Shown in pieces: positions 5,706 through 13,194 of a stretch of 16,685 nucleotides of DNA. Below the pieces are notes generated by a model. That model saw nothing but the letters and a program-made list of their open reading frames with translations. It was not told where the DNA came from and did no database searches. Each line of letters begins with the position of its first letter. The stretch's first letter is position 1. The position numbers and the translations under genes are program-made. The stretch spans positions 1-16,685 of the forward strand of contig CAJUQS010000029.1 of the NCBI GenBank assembly GCA_910588365.1, written 5' to 3'. This DNA is from an uncultured Oscillospiraceae bacterium (GTDB taxonomy: Bacteria; Bacillota; Clostridia; Oscillospirales; Oscillospiraceae).

Positions 5706-6965
5706 TCTTTCCGCCCGTTTCATCTTATAGATCTCCTCGGTGGCAAAGCTGAGCTTCGTCACCACATTCCGCTTGGTGGGATAGCAGTAGAGGCTGTCGT
5801 TATCCGTGGAGATATCCACGCAGTCCTCCGGCCGGACGTAGCAGTAGTCGTACTCGATATGCAGCCCGTACATTCCCAGAGGCGGCCGGTGGATGCGGTA
5901 GCGCCGGCCGTTGTGCTCCCCCTCCACCACAAACCCGCTGTCCATATCGTGGGTAAGCCGGGCGCGGCCCAGCTTCTGGAACCGCCAGGCGTTGGGCAGG
6001 GAAAAGACCTCCACCTCGTCCTCGAAGCGATAGGTCCCCGCCTCCAGCTGGGCGCGGACCTGTCCCCGCTCCCACTCGAACCAGTCCGGCGGATAGGCAA
6101 ACTCCGTCTCCCCCGCCCTGGCGTGGAGCACCCCCAGCTCGTCCAGCTCCCACTCCTTGCCGCAGGCGGCGCACCGCAGGGTGGACCCGCGGCTCTCCAT
6201 CCGGCTCTCCGCCAGACAGCGGGGGCACTGGTAGAGCACCTTGTGCAGCCCCTCCGCCCGGAAGGGCTCCGCGATACGGATGTTCTGCTCCCGCTGCCAG
6301 CGGTACTCGTCGTAGTCCATGGCCGCGCGGATGATCTCCCCGATCTCGGCGGCGGATTTCTCCGCCACGTCGGCGGCGGTGAGCACCTGGGTCATGGTGG
6401 TGTACAAGGGCACCTTCCGGGGCCTTCGGTAGTTCCAGAAGGGGGTGTGGAGGTAGTTGCCGTGGTGGAGCAGCACCACCACCGGAACCCCCTGCATCTT
6501 TACCAGCTTGGCCAGGGAGTCGGGCAGGATGGCCGTGGTGCCGATGGGGGAGTACCGGGCCTCCGGGTACATGCACAGGATGTCCCCGTACTCGCCCAGG
6601 ACCTTTTTCGCCGATCGCAGCAGCGTCATGTCGGTGGTGAACTTCCGCTTGCACAGGCACCCCAGCCACTCCATGATGAAAGGGCGGCGGTAGTAGCCGT
6701 CGATGGTGGCGATGTTGTTGACCGGGTGGGGCCAGGTGGCAATGGAGCACAGGTGGAAATCCACGAAGTACATGTGGTTGCTCAGGAGAATGTAGGGGGG
6801 CTTCAGGCCCTCCATGTTGATCTTCTCGATCCGGTAGGGCTGGCCCAGCATACTCAGGCCGCACAAGGCCCGCAAAATGGCAGTAAACAAGAGACGCTGT
6901 CTGAGCGGGGGACGGGTGGTATCGTAGCGCCTGAGCGCGCCGTAGTTGACGTCAATGGTTTCCAT
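5703..6965 (-). CDS. PlsC-like acyltransferase with C-terminal zinc ribbon
   Basis: This is a 420-residue protein. Residues about 40-200 resemble 1-acyl-glycerol-3-phosphate acyltransferases (PlsC/LPLAT). The HX4D motif is NHMYFVDF (His64, Asp69), and a degenerate glycerolipid motif YPEAR (133-137) replaces FPEGTRS. Residues 247-268 carry CPRC and CAAC, a four-Cys zinc ribbon, followed by about 150 residues rich in Trp, Tyr and Glu that I cannot assign. It probably acylates a glycerolipid at the membrane, but the unusual second half implies another substrate or a regulatory role. The start at 6965 is chosen for the GGGAG site. A longer in-frame start at 7154 would run through the prfC terminator. 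It is transcribed on its own or by read-through from prfC. Confidence 0.85.
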   Translation of the reverse strand: METIDVNYGALRRYDTTRPPLRQRLLFTAILRALCGLSMLGQPYRIEKINMEGLKPPYILLSNHMYFVDFHLCSIATWPHPVNNIATIDGYYRRPFIMEWLGCLCKRKFTTDMTLLRSAKKVLGEYGDILCMYPEARYSPIGTTAILPDSLAKLVKMQGVPVVVLLHHGNYLHTPFWNYRRPRKVPLYTTMTQVLTAADVAEKSAAEIGEIIRAAMDYDEYRWQREQNIRIAEPFRAEGLHKVLYQCPRCLAESRMESRGSTLRCAACGKEWELDELGVLHARAGETEFAYPPDWFEWERGQVRAQLEAGTYRFEDEVEVFSLPNAWRFQKLGRARLTHDMDSGFVVEGEHNGRRYRIHRPPLGMYGLHIEYDYCYVRPEDCVDISTDNDSLYCYPTKRNVVTKLSFATEEIYKMKRAER

Positions 6966-7049
6966 CGTTTCACTCCCTTCTGCCCCGGCGGGGCCGCACG
7001 GCTGGCTGTTCTGCTGACAGTGTACCATAAAACCGGCAGGAAAGCAAAC

Positions 7050-7089
7050 CGGGCATACATTCTTTTTCTGGAAAAAGAATGTATGCCCG
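7050..7089 (-). terminator. 19-bp perfect hairpin terminator after prfC
   Basis: Arms 7050-7068 and 7071-7089 are perfectly complementary, with only TG between them. The hairpin begins 4 nt past the prfC stop. Each arm has an A5/T5 run near the loop, and on the minus strand the hairpin is followed by GTTTGCTTTCC. It separates prfC from the acyltransferase gene. Confidence 0.75.
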
Positions 7090-7093
7090 ATCC

Positions 7094-8668
7094 TTACATC
7101 CACTCGGCCAGCTCCAGGCCGGGGTTGTGCTTGAGGAGGTAGCCCACAGGCCACTCGCCGGAGTATGCGATGAGGCTGTTGCCCCGGAAGTCCTCCAGCA
7201 GCGCCGCGTCGGCGCAGAGGGTGAGGTCCTTGGGCTCCGCCGGGCTGGCGGCGATGCGCCGCAGATGGTCATAGGGCAGGCCGCTCATGCGCAGCTCCAC
7301 GCCGTACTCGCCCCTCATCCGGTACTCGAACACGTCAAACTGCAGCGTGCCCACCACGCCGACGATGACCTCCTCCATGCCCGCGAAGGGGATTTTGAAG
7401 ATCTGGATGGCGCCCTCCTGGGCGATCTGCTCGGTGCCCTTGATGAACTGCTTGCGCTTCATGGTGTCCTTGGGGCTCACGCGCATGAAGTGCTCGGGCT
7501 CGAAGGTGGGGATGCCCATGAATCTGAACTTCTTCCCCGGCACGGTCACCGTGTCGCCGATGGAGAACATCCCCGGGTCAAACACGCCGATGATGTCCCC
7601 GGCGTAGGCCTCGTCGATGATCTCCCGCTCGGCGGCCAGCATCTGCTGGGGCTGGCTGAGGCGCAGCTTCTTGCCGGACTGCATGTGATAGACCTCGCTG
7701 TCCCGCTGGAACTTGCCGGAGCAGACCCGCATGAAGGCGATGCGGTCACGGTGGGCCTTGTTCATGTTGGCCTGGATTTTGAAGACAAAGGCGGAGAAAT
7801 CCGGGGAGAAGGCGTCAATCTCCCCGCTGTCGGACATCCGGCTGAGGGGCGGCGTGGTCATGCGCAGAAATTCCTCCAGGAATGGCTCCACGCCGAAGTT
7901 GGTGAGGGCGGAGCCGAAGAACACGGGACTCAGCTTTCCCGCCCGCACGGCCTCCATGTCAAAGTCCCGTCCCGCCCCCAGCAGCTCCACCTCGTCCCGG
8001 AGGGCCTGCCAGCGCGTCTGGCCGATAAATTCCGCCGCCGCGGGGTCGTCCAGACGGACCTGGGTGGCGGCAGCCTTCCGGCCGTGCCCCTCGCTGGAAA
8101 AGAACAGGATGCGGCTACCCATCCGGTCGTAGACGCCCTGAAACTCCTTGCCGCAGCCGATAGGCCAGTTGACTGCGAAGGTGTCGATACCCAGCTCCCG
8201 CTCCACCTCCTCGCACAGCTCCAGGGGGTCCCGGGTCTCCCGGTCCATCTTGTTGATGAAGGTGAAGATGGGGATACGGCGCATGGCGCAGACCTTGAAG
8301 AGCTTTCTGGTCTGGGGCTCCACGCCCTTGGCTCCGTCGATGACCATGACGGCGGAATCCGCGGCCATGAGGGTACGGTAGGTGTCCTCGGAGAAGTCCT
8401 GGTGGCCGGGGGTATCCAGGATGTTGATGCAGTACCCGTCGTGCTGGAACTGCATCACCGAGGAGGTGACGGAGATGCCGCGCTGGCGCTCGATCTCCAT
8501 CCAGTCGCTGGTGGCAGAGCGGGCCCGCTTTCCTTTGACCTCCCCGGCCTGGGCGATGGCGCCGCCGTAGAGGAGGAATTTTTCCGTCAAGGTGGTTTTG
8601 CCCGCGTCCGGGTGGGAGATAATGGCAAAGGTTCTTCTTCTTTTGATCTCGGCGGTCAAATCTGACAT
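7094..8668 (-). CDS. prfC: peptide chain release factor 3
   Basis: This is a 524-residue translational GTPase that recycles RF1/RF2 from the ribosome after peptide release. The G1 P-loop is HPDAGKTT (19-26), G3 is DTPGHQD (85-91) and G4 is NKMD (139-142). The RF3-typical SDWMEIERQRGISVTSSVMQF stretch covers 54-74. Length matches RF3 (about 525-530) rather than EF-G (about 690), and the C-terminal part follows the RF3 pattern (PSPE.FMRV-like EPEHFMRVSPKD). The start at 8668 has AGGAG 10 nt upstream. The gene is isolated: a strong terminator follows it and a 641-bp gene-free spacer precedes it. Confidence 0.97.
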   Translation of the reverse strand: MSDLTAEIKRRRTFAIISHPDAGKTTLTEKFLLYGGAIAQAGEVKGKRARSATSDWMEIERQRGISVTSSVMQFQHDGYCINILDTPGHQDFSEDTYRTLMAADSAVMVIDGAKGVEPQTRKLFKVCAMRRIPIFTFINKMDRETRDPLELCEEVERELGIDTFAVNWPIGCGKEFQGVYDRMGSRILFFSSEGHGRKAAATQVRLDDPAAAEFIGQTRWQALRDEVELLGAGRDFDMEAVRAGKLSPVFFGSALTNFGVEPFLEEFLRMTTPPLSRMSDSGEIDAFSPDFSAFVFKIQANMNKAHRDRIAFMRVCSGKFQRDSEVYHMQSGKKLRLSQPQQMLAAEREIIDEAYAGDIIGVFDPGMFSIGDTVTVPGKKFRFMGIPTFEPEHFMRVSPKDTMKRKQFIKGTEQIAQEGAIQIFKIPFAGMEEVIVGVVGTLQFDVFEYRMRGEYGVELRMSGLPYDHLRRIAASPAEPKDLTLCADAALLEDFRGNSLIAYSGEWPVGYLLKHNPGLELAEWM

Positions 8669-8786
8669 TGATTTCTGACTCCTAAATTATTCTGAATTGA
8701 TAGCTTTGTGGGGGCTGCCCGGCCCAAGGCGGTGCCTGCACCGCCCGAGCGGTCGTTCGGCGGAACGCCGAATGACGTGAGCCAAG

Positions 8787-8843
8787 TGGGGCCTGCGCGG
8801 CCCCACGCCCCGCGGGTACTTTTTGTGCGCACAAAAAGTACCC
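8787..8843. repeat. two-hairpin element, copy 2, with perfect 30-bp palindrome
   Basis: The GC hairpin TGGGGCC (8787-8793) with GGCCCCA (8799-8805), loop TGCGC, is followed by a perfect loopless palindrome at 8814-8843 whose arms are GGGTACTTTTTGTGC and its complement. The order, the TGCGC loop and the TACTTTT core parallel copy 1. Confidence 0.65.
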
Positions 8844-8852
8844 AAAAATGCG

Positions 8853-8871
8853 CCAGAACCCATGGTTCTGG
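8853..8871. repeat. 8-bp hairpin CCAGAACC / GGTTCTGG
   Basis: Perfect arms 8853-8860 and 8864-8871 surround CAT. Reading rightwards from the palindrome, the linker AAAAATGCGC followed by a hairpin mirrors the layout of copy 3 read on the minus strand, so copy 2 may be a double-sided unit. Confidence 0.5.
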
Positions 8872-8885
8872 ACTCCTTTGCTCGG

Positions 8886-8906
8886 GGCCGTCCCAACGGG
8901 ACGGCC
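8886..8906. repeat. 9-bp GC-rich hairpin
   Basis: GGCCGTCCC (8886-8894) and GGGACGGCC (8898-8906) form a perfect stem with a 3-nt loop. There is no U-tract on either strand, so it is probably another repeat component rather than a terminator. Confidence 0.5.
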
Positions 8907-9220
8907 TGCCTCGGCGGGGGATTTACGAACACGCTCCCAAGTGAAGAGCTGCGGTGCCCCGTGAGCAAGAGTCTCCTTCGGGGTTCTGATCTAGTGGCCT
9001 GGTACTCGAAGGACTCCGCCTGCCGGCCTCTTAAAGGGATAGACCCTGCAACGGGGACCCTCTGAATCGCTGCGCCGCAAAACCGCAGGCACTCCCCCCG
9101 CTGCTTCGCCCCCCGTTAGGACCCGTGGGTAGAAGCTGGGCAGTGGCAGACGAAGGGTAAGAACTTGGGTAGAACCAAACCAGCTGCAGCAAAGGGCAAA
9201 TAAACAACAAATTGGGGATT

Positions 9221-9281
9221 CTCAAGGGGCCGTGCCCCTTGAGCGCACTTTTGGTTACTTTTCCTGCGAGGGAAAAGTAAC
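9221..9281. repeat. two-hairpin intergenic element, copy 3
   Basis: CTCAAGGGGC (9221-9230) with GCCCCTTGAG (9234-9243) is a 10-bp stem with a 3-nt loop. It is followed by GTTACTTTTCC (9254-9264) with GGAAAAGTAAC (9271-9281). The second hairpin is nearly the same as that of copy 1, while the first differs in sequence but keeps the position. Confidence 0.65.
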
Positions 9282-9293
9282 AGAGCGCCCCCC

Positions 9294-9308
9294 GGGGCTG
9301 GAAGCCCC
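9294..9308 (-). terminator. GC hairpin just after the HAD phosphatase stop
   Basis: GGGGCT (9294-9299) pairs with AGCCCC (9303-9308), one base past the stop. It lacks a U-tract of its own, but together with copy 3 of the two-hairpin element it may end transcription. Confidence 0.4.
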
Positions 9309-9309
9309 A

Positions 9310-9963
9310 TTAAAACCGTAGCAACATCTCCAGCATTTCCGCGGGGGAGCCGGGCACCAGGACAGCCCCCTTCTCCACCAGCTCCTGCCGGGAGCGGTAC
9401 CCCCAGGGGGCCGCCGCGGGCACCATCCCCGCCGCCAGGGCAAAGGTCATGTCCGTGCCGCTGTCCCCGGCGTAGGCCACGTCCCCGGCAGGGAGCCCCA
9501 GCGCCTCCAGAACCGGCACGGCGGCGGCGGGATCCGGCTTCAGCGGCCGGCCGTCAACCCGGCCCAGGACGCAGCGGAAGGGGACGTCCGGGAAGAAGAT
9601 GCCCGCGATCTTCTGGACCGTGGACTCCGTCTTGTTGCTCAGCACGCCCAGCGCCAGCCCCCGCGCCGCAAGCTCCGCCAGCATCTCCCGGACGCCGGGG
9701 TAGCAGGCGGTCTGCTCGGCGCAGCGCTCGCGGTAGTCCCCCCGGTAGTGCTCCAGCACCCGGTCCACCAGCTCCTCCGGTGCGCCCGCCGGGAGCGCGT
9801 TGCACACCGCGTTGCGGATCCCCCCGCCCACAAAGCCCTTGCACGCCTCTACCGAGTGGGTGGCCTGGCCGCAGGCGGCCAGGGCCCGGTTGAGAGCGCC
9901 GGCGATATCCGGTATGGTGTCCAGCAGGGTGCCGTCCAAATCAAAAACAACTGCTTTCAGCAT
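9310..9963 (-). CDS. HAD-family phosphatase, phosphoglycolate phosphatase-like
   Basis: This is a 217-residue cytoplasmic HAD subfamily IA hydrolase. Motif I is FDLDGTLLDT (nucleophile Asp8, acid/base Asp10), motif II is LSNKT (Ser109), motif III is LKPDP (Lys142) and motif IV is AGDSGTDM (Asp167, Asp171). The helical cap spans about 16-80 and contains FVGGGIRN, as in Gph enzymes. The closest type is phosphoglycolate phosphatase, but HAD substrates cannot be read from sequence; pyrophosphatase (PpaX) or another sugar-phosphate phosphatase remains possible. The start at 9963 has GGAG upstream and lies about 50 nt from a perfect sigma-A promoter. It diverges from the two-component operon. Confidence 0.9.
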   Translation of the reverse strand: MLKAVVFDLDGTLLDTIPDIAGALNRALAACGQATHSVEACKGFVGGGIRNAVCNALPAGAPEELVDRVLEHYRGDYRERCAEQTACYPGVREMLAELAARGLALGVLSNKTESTVQKIAGIFFPDVPFRCVLGRVDGRPLKPDPAAAVPVLEALGLPAGDVAYAGDSGTDMTFALAAGMVPAAAPWGYRSRQELVEKGAVLVPGSPAEMLEMLLRF

Positions 9964-10015
9964 GGAAATTCACTCCTCTCCACGGCAAACGCCGCAGAAT
10001 CTCAAGAACGCTGGT

Positions 10016-10044
10016 ATTATAGCGCCTGGACAGGGAATTGTCAA
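10016..10044 (-). promoter_or_regulatory. perfect consensus sigma-A promoter for the HAD phosphatase
   Basis: On the minus strand TTGACA (10039-10044) and TATAAT (10016-10021) are separated by exactly 17 bp. Both hexamers match consensus fully. Transcription would start near 10009 and give a leader of about 45 nt. Confidence 0.85.
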
Positions 10045-10093
10045 TTTTTTCGTGGCTGTTTGCCGGGATTTGCTCCCCCTCGCGCTGGACTTT

Positions 10094-10112
10094 TAAGAAA
10101 TTGATAAGAAAT
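10094..10112 (+). promoter_or_regulatory. 8-bp direct repeat with 11-bp period, putative response-regulator operator
   Basis: TAAGAAAT occurs at 10094-10101 and again at 10105-10112, separated by TGA. Tandem half-sites one helical turn apart are typical of OmpR/PhoB-family dimers. The repeat ends 6 bp before the putative -35 of the operon, where an activating regulator would sit. Autoregulation by the downstream response regulator is inferred. Confidence 0.55.
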
Positions 10113-10118
10113 CAAAGG

Positions 10119-10147
10119 TTGTATTCCTCCGCCGGATTTGATATTCT
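10119..10147 (+). promoter_or_regulatory. putative sigma-A promoter of the two-component operon
   Basis: TTGTAT (10119-10124), a 17-bp spacer, then TATTCT (10142-10147). Each hexamer matches consensus at 4 of 6 positions, so it is a moderate promoter that could need activator help. The predicted leader is about 85 nt. Confidence 0.45.
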
Positions 10148-10204
10148 ATAAAAATATGGATGCGGTCATGGCCAGAGCCAGTTTTCATAGAGAGGCCGCT
10201 CCTC

Positions 10205-10221
10205 CGCGCCGCCCCGGCGCG
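10205..10221 (+). promoter_or_regulatory. leader hairpin before the response regulator
   Basis: CGCGCCG (10205-10211) and CGGCGCG (10215-10221) form a 7-bp all-GC stem with a CCC loop, ending 6 nt before the AGGAG site (10228-10232). It does not cover the ribosome binding site. It may stabilise the message or tune initiation. Confidence 0.4.
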
Positions 10222-10238
10222 AAGAAAAGGAGACGCAT

Positions 10239-10898
10239 ATGATAAGAATTCTCATCGTGGAGGATGAAATGCCCATTGCCGATCTGCTGGACATGAGCCT
10301 GACCGCGGCCGGCTACAGCTGCGACTGTCTGGACAACGGCGCGGCGGCGGCGGACGCGGTGGAGTCCAGGCGCTACGATCTCATCCTCCTGGACGTGATG
10401 CTGCCGGGGATTGACGGCTTCGAGCTGATGGAGTACCTGGCTCCCCTGCAGATCCCCGTCATCTTCATCACCGCCCGCAGCGCCGTGAAGGACCGGATCA
10501 AGGGGCTGAAGCTGGGGGCTGACGACTACATCGTCAAGCCCTTTGAGATCGCCGAGCTCCTGGCCCGGGTGGAGACCGTGCTGCGCCGCTACCACAAGAC
10601 CGAAAACCGGGTGGTGCTGGGGGACGTGGTGGTGGACGTGCAGTCCCGGGTGGTCACAAAGGCCGGCCAGCCCGTCTCCCTCACCGCCAAGGAGTACAAC
10701 CTGCTGGTCCTCTTCCTTCAAAACAAGAACATCGCCCTCTTCCGGGAAACCATCTACGAGCGGGTGTGGGAGAACGACTACATGGGCGACAGCCGCACGG
10801 TGGACCTCCACGTCCAGCGCCTGCGGAAAAAGCTGGGCTGGCAGGATCGGATTGCCGCCGTCTATAAGGTGGGCTACCGGCTGGAGGTCAAGGAATGA
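10239..10898 (+). CDS. OmpR/PhoB-family response regulator
   Basis: This is a 219-residue DNA-binding response regulator. The receiver domain (1-115) has the acidic pair Glu8-Asp9, phospho-acceptor Asp52 (LILLDVMLPG), Thr78 and Lys100 (VKPFE). The winged-helix effector domain (about 126-217) carries LTAKEYNLLVLFLQNKN and the recognition region RTVDLHVQRLRKKLG. It should be phosphorylated by the kinase encoded next (4-bp ATGA overlap) and regulate transcription, plausibly its own operon through the TAAGAAAT repeat upstream. The start has AGGAG 6 nt before ATG. The specific orthologue cannot be named from sequence; its neighbours suggest envelope homeostasis. Confidence 0.95.
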   Translation: MIRILIVEDEMPIADLLDMSLTAAGYSCDCLDNGAAAADAVESRRYDLILLDVMLPGIDGFELMEYLAPLQIPVIFITARSAVKDRIKGLKLGADDYIVKPFEIAELLARVETVLRRYHKTENRVVLGDVVVDVQSRVVTKAGQPVSLTAKEYNLLVLFLQNKNIALFRETIYERVWENDYMGDSRTVDLHVQRLRKKLGWQDRIAAVYKVGYRLEVKE

Positions 10899-12313
10899 AG
10901 TTCGCCTGGAAGGTGACGCTGGCCGCGCTGTGCATCCTGGTGCTGTCCATGGGCGTGGGGAGCTACCTGCTGATCTCCCTGTCCTTCCGCACCGCCCTGG
11001 ACCGGGAGGTGGGGGTGGCGCGGGAGGAGATGCAGATGCTGCGCATCACCTACGAGGCCGTCTGCTCCGCCAGGGGCGTCACCCTGGAGAACCTGGGGGA
11101 CGCCGCCCAGAGCCTCCAGCGCACCCTGGGAGAGGACCCCTACTTTGCCGACCGCCAGTTCCGCGTCAGCGCCCAGGACGGCGGCCTGGTCTACTCCACC
11201 CTGGACGCCGCCGGCGACCAGGAGCTGCTCGACAGCATCGACAGCCAGTCCTCCGGCTACATTCTCCGGCGGGACGGCCAGAGCGGGCGGTACCTGGTCC
11301 ACTGCGCGGGGCCCGTGTCCCTGCCCGACGGTGTGCTGTACATGGAGACGATCCGGGACGTGTCCAGCATCTTCTCCGACCGTGAGATTCACTACCAGGT
11401 CTACCGGTGGATCCTGCTGCTGGTGGCGGGTGTCAGCGGCGCGGGGCTGTACGCCTTCTCCTGCTGGCTGACCACCCCCATCCGCAGCCTGAACCGGGCC
11501 GCCGTCAGGCTGACCCAGGGGGACTACACCTCCCGGGCCCGGGTGGCGGGGGAGGACGAGATCGGGGAGCTGTCCGCCAGCTTCAACGCCATGGCCGGGG
11601 CCATCGAGAAAAACATCCAGGAGCTGGAGGACGCCGCCCGGCGGCAGGAGGACTTCACCGCCAGCTTCGTCCACGAGCTGAAGACGCCCCTCACCTCCAT
11701 CATCGGCTACGCGGACATGCTGCGCAGCCGGGACCTGCCGGAGGAGAAGCGCTTCAAGGCCGCCAGCTACATCTTCTCCGAGGGCAAGCGGCTGGAGAAC
11801 CTGTCTCTGAGCCTGATGAGCCTGCTGGTGGTGGGGCACAGCGAGGCCGACGTGCGGCCGGTGAACATGCGCAGGCTCTGCGAGGAGGCGGGGCGCATCA
11901 GCCAGCCCGCCATGCGCAAGCGGGGGCTGTTCCTCTCCGTCCGGGCGGAGGACGGGGTCCTGCAGGGGGACCCGGCCCTGCTCCAGACCCTGGTGCAGAA
12001 CCTGCTGGACAACGCGAGAAAGGCCTCCCAGCCCGGGGGGCACGTGGTATTGGAGGGGACGGGCGCGGGGACCGGCTACCGCCTGCGCGTGGCGGACCAG
12101 GGCCGGGGAATTCCGGCCGAGGAGCTGGGAAAGATTACCGAGGCGTTTTACATGGTGGACAAGTCCCGCTCCCGGGCCGAGGGCGGCGCGGGGCTGGGGC
12201 TGGCCCTGTGCCAGGGAATCGCCTCCCTCCACCGGGGGGCCCTGCGCTTTGAGAGCCGGGTGGGCGAGGGAACCGTCGTGACTGTGGAACTGGGGGGTGT
12301 GGAGGTTGCGTAG
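10895..12313 (+). CDS. membrane sensor histidine kinase (HAMP, HisKA, HATPase)
   Basis: This is a 472-residue two-pass membrane kinase. It has TM1 at about 7-29, an extracytoplasmic sensor of about 140 residues (30-170) with no recognised fold, TM2 at about 172-191, HAMP at about 191-244 and a DHp helix with the phospho-accepting His260 in FVHELKTPLTSIIGYADML. The catalytic ATPase has the N box NLLDNARKA (369-377), G1 DQGRGIP (401-407) and G2 GGAGLGLAL (430-438). It phosphorylates the response regulator encoded immediately upstream, with translational coupling through ATGA. Its 3' end overlaps the next gene by 17 bp. The extracellular sensor may work together with the membrane-anchored protein encoded next. 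Confidence 0.95.
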   Translation: MKFAWKVTLAALCILVLSMGVGSYLLISLSFRTALDREVGVAREEMQMLRITYEAVCSARGVTLENLGDAAQSLQRTLGEDPYFADRQFRVSAQDGGLVYSTLDAAGDQELLDSIDSQSSGYILRRDGQSGRYLVHCAGPVSLPDGVLYMETIRDVSSIFSDREIHYQVYRWILLLVAGVSGAGLYAFSCWLTTPIRSLNRAAVRLTQGDYTSRARVAGEDEIGELSASFNAMAGAIEKNIQELEDAARRQEDFTASFVHELKTPLTSIIGYADMLRSRDLPEEKRFKAASYIFSEGKRLENLSLSLMSLLVVGHSEADVRPVNMRRLCEEAGRISQPAMRKRGLFLSVRAEDGVLQGDPALLQTLVQNLLDNARKASQPGGHVVLEGTGAGTGYRLRVADQGRGIPAEELGKITEAFYMVDKSRSRAEGGAGLGLALCQGIASLHRGALRFESRVGEGTVVTVELGGVEVA

Positions 12314-13160
12314 ATACCTGCTGCTGCTTCTGGCGGCGCTTTTGGCGGCGGGGGCGGTGTTCCTGCCCGGACAGCTGAGCCAGTGGGGGGATCAGGTGCT
12401 GCTGGACGAGCCCCACATCACCCGGGAGGCGGAGCGGGAGGGCTTTGCCGAGTCCGTCCAGCTGACGGTGGCGGAGAAGCTGCTGCTCATGCGCAGCGGC
12501 ACGCTGGAGCGGCTGTACCTGAGCGGGGAGCAGTCCGGCGGTGTCACCCTCAACGCCGCATCGGATAGCGCGGGGCTCTACGTGGAGGCCTGGGTGAGCG
12601 AGACGCCGGAGAGCTTCGATCAGGCCTCGGACCAGAAGTGGCGGGAGCGGCTGGCGGCGGTGCAGACGGAGGTGCGCACGCTGCAGGCCCTGGGGGCCCT
12701 GCCCGCCCTGTGGGGCTCGGACAGCGAGCTTGAGCTCTCAGACTGCGGCCAGGTGCTCTACATCGACCGGGCCACCCAGATGAGCTTCCAGGTCTACAGC
12801 GTCAGCCTCAGCTGCGCGCCCTACTCCCTGGAGCTGACGGTGGATCTCCAGTCCGGGCGCGTCCTCTCCTTCAGCCTGGTCTGGCGCCAGAGCGAGGAGC
12901 TGAACTGGGGCCTGCGGGGCGCGTCCGGCTTCGGCACCGCCTGGCGGGACTATTGGGGGCTGGACAGTGTCGGCGGAAGCTGGTACAATGAGTACAACCG
13001 CAGCATCCTGGAGGATACGGTCAAGCAGGTGCGAAAGAACGGGGATTACAACGCCAACGGCCAGATCCCCTTCTCCTACAACGCTCAGCCGCTCAACGTC
13101 CCTCTGATCAACTGGGCCTACGGCGGCAGGGAATACTACGCCCTGCTGTGGAACCGATAG
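12297..13160 (+). CDS. unrecognised membrane-anchored extracytoplasmic protein
   Basis: This is a 287-residue protein. Residues 7-24 are a single hydrophobic segment after a basic MWRLRR start, acting as an uncleaved anchor or signal peptide. There is no lipobox. The rest is predicted outside: an acidic first half and a Trp/Tyr-rich second half ending in NWAYGGREYYALLWNR. Only two Cys (about 149 and 172) are visible. I recognise no domain. The start is GTG at 12297 inside the kinase gene (17-bp overlap) with GGGGG before it; a TTG at 12306 is too close to GGAGG to be likely. Tight overlap with a kinase and 34 bp to a VanY-type gene suggest a sensor partner or envelope factor, by analogy with kinase-associated YycH/YycI-type proteins. 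No sequence similarity to those is claimed. Confidence 0.8.
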   Translation: MWRLRRYLLLLLAALLAAGAVFLPGQLSQWGDQVLLDEPHITREAEREGFAESVQLTVAEKLLLMRSGTLERLYLSGEQSGGVTLNAASDSAGLYVEAWVSETPESFDQASDQKWRERLAAVQTEVRTLQALGALPALWGSDSELELSDCGQVLYIDRATQMSFQVYSVSLSCAPYSLELTVDLQSGRVLSFSLVWRQSEELNWGLRGASGFGTAWRDYWGLDSVGGSWYNEYNRSILEDTVKQVRKNGDYNANGQIPFSYNAQPLNVPLINWAYGGREYYALLWNR

Positions 13161-13194
13161 AAGCGAGGCAGGAAAGGAGATTCTTCCAACACAA

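Larger units (their letters stand above)
8669..9309. other. 641-bp gene-free spacer rich in inverted repeats
   Basis: This stretch between prfC and the phosphatase gene holds no convincing gene. It contains at least seven hairpins, including two copies of the two-hairpin element, a perfect 30-bp palindrome and two more GC stems. The only long frame on the minus strand (8687-8968) is built from these repeats. Parts could be transcribed as a long prfC leader or a structured RNA. I recognise no known ncRNA. Confidence 0.6.

Noticed and set aside
7094..8668. EF-G or tetracycline-resistance ribosomal protection protein
   Set aside because: At 524 residues with RF3-specific motifs, it is too short for those GTPases and lacks their C-terminal domains.
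8687..8968. 93-residue minus-strand frame upstream of prfC
   Set aside because: It is made almost entirely of intergenic hairpin repeats and has no recognised domain.
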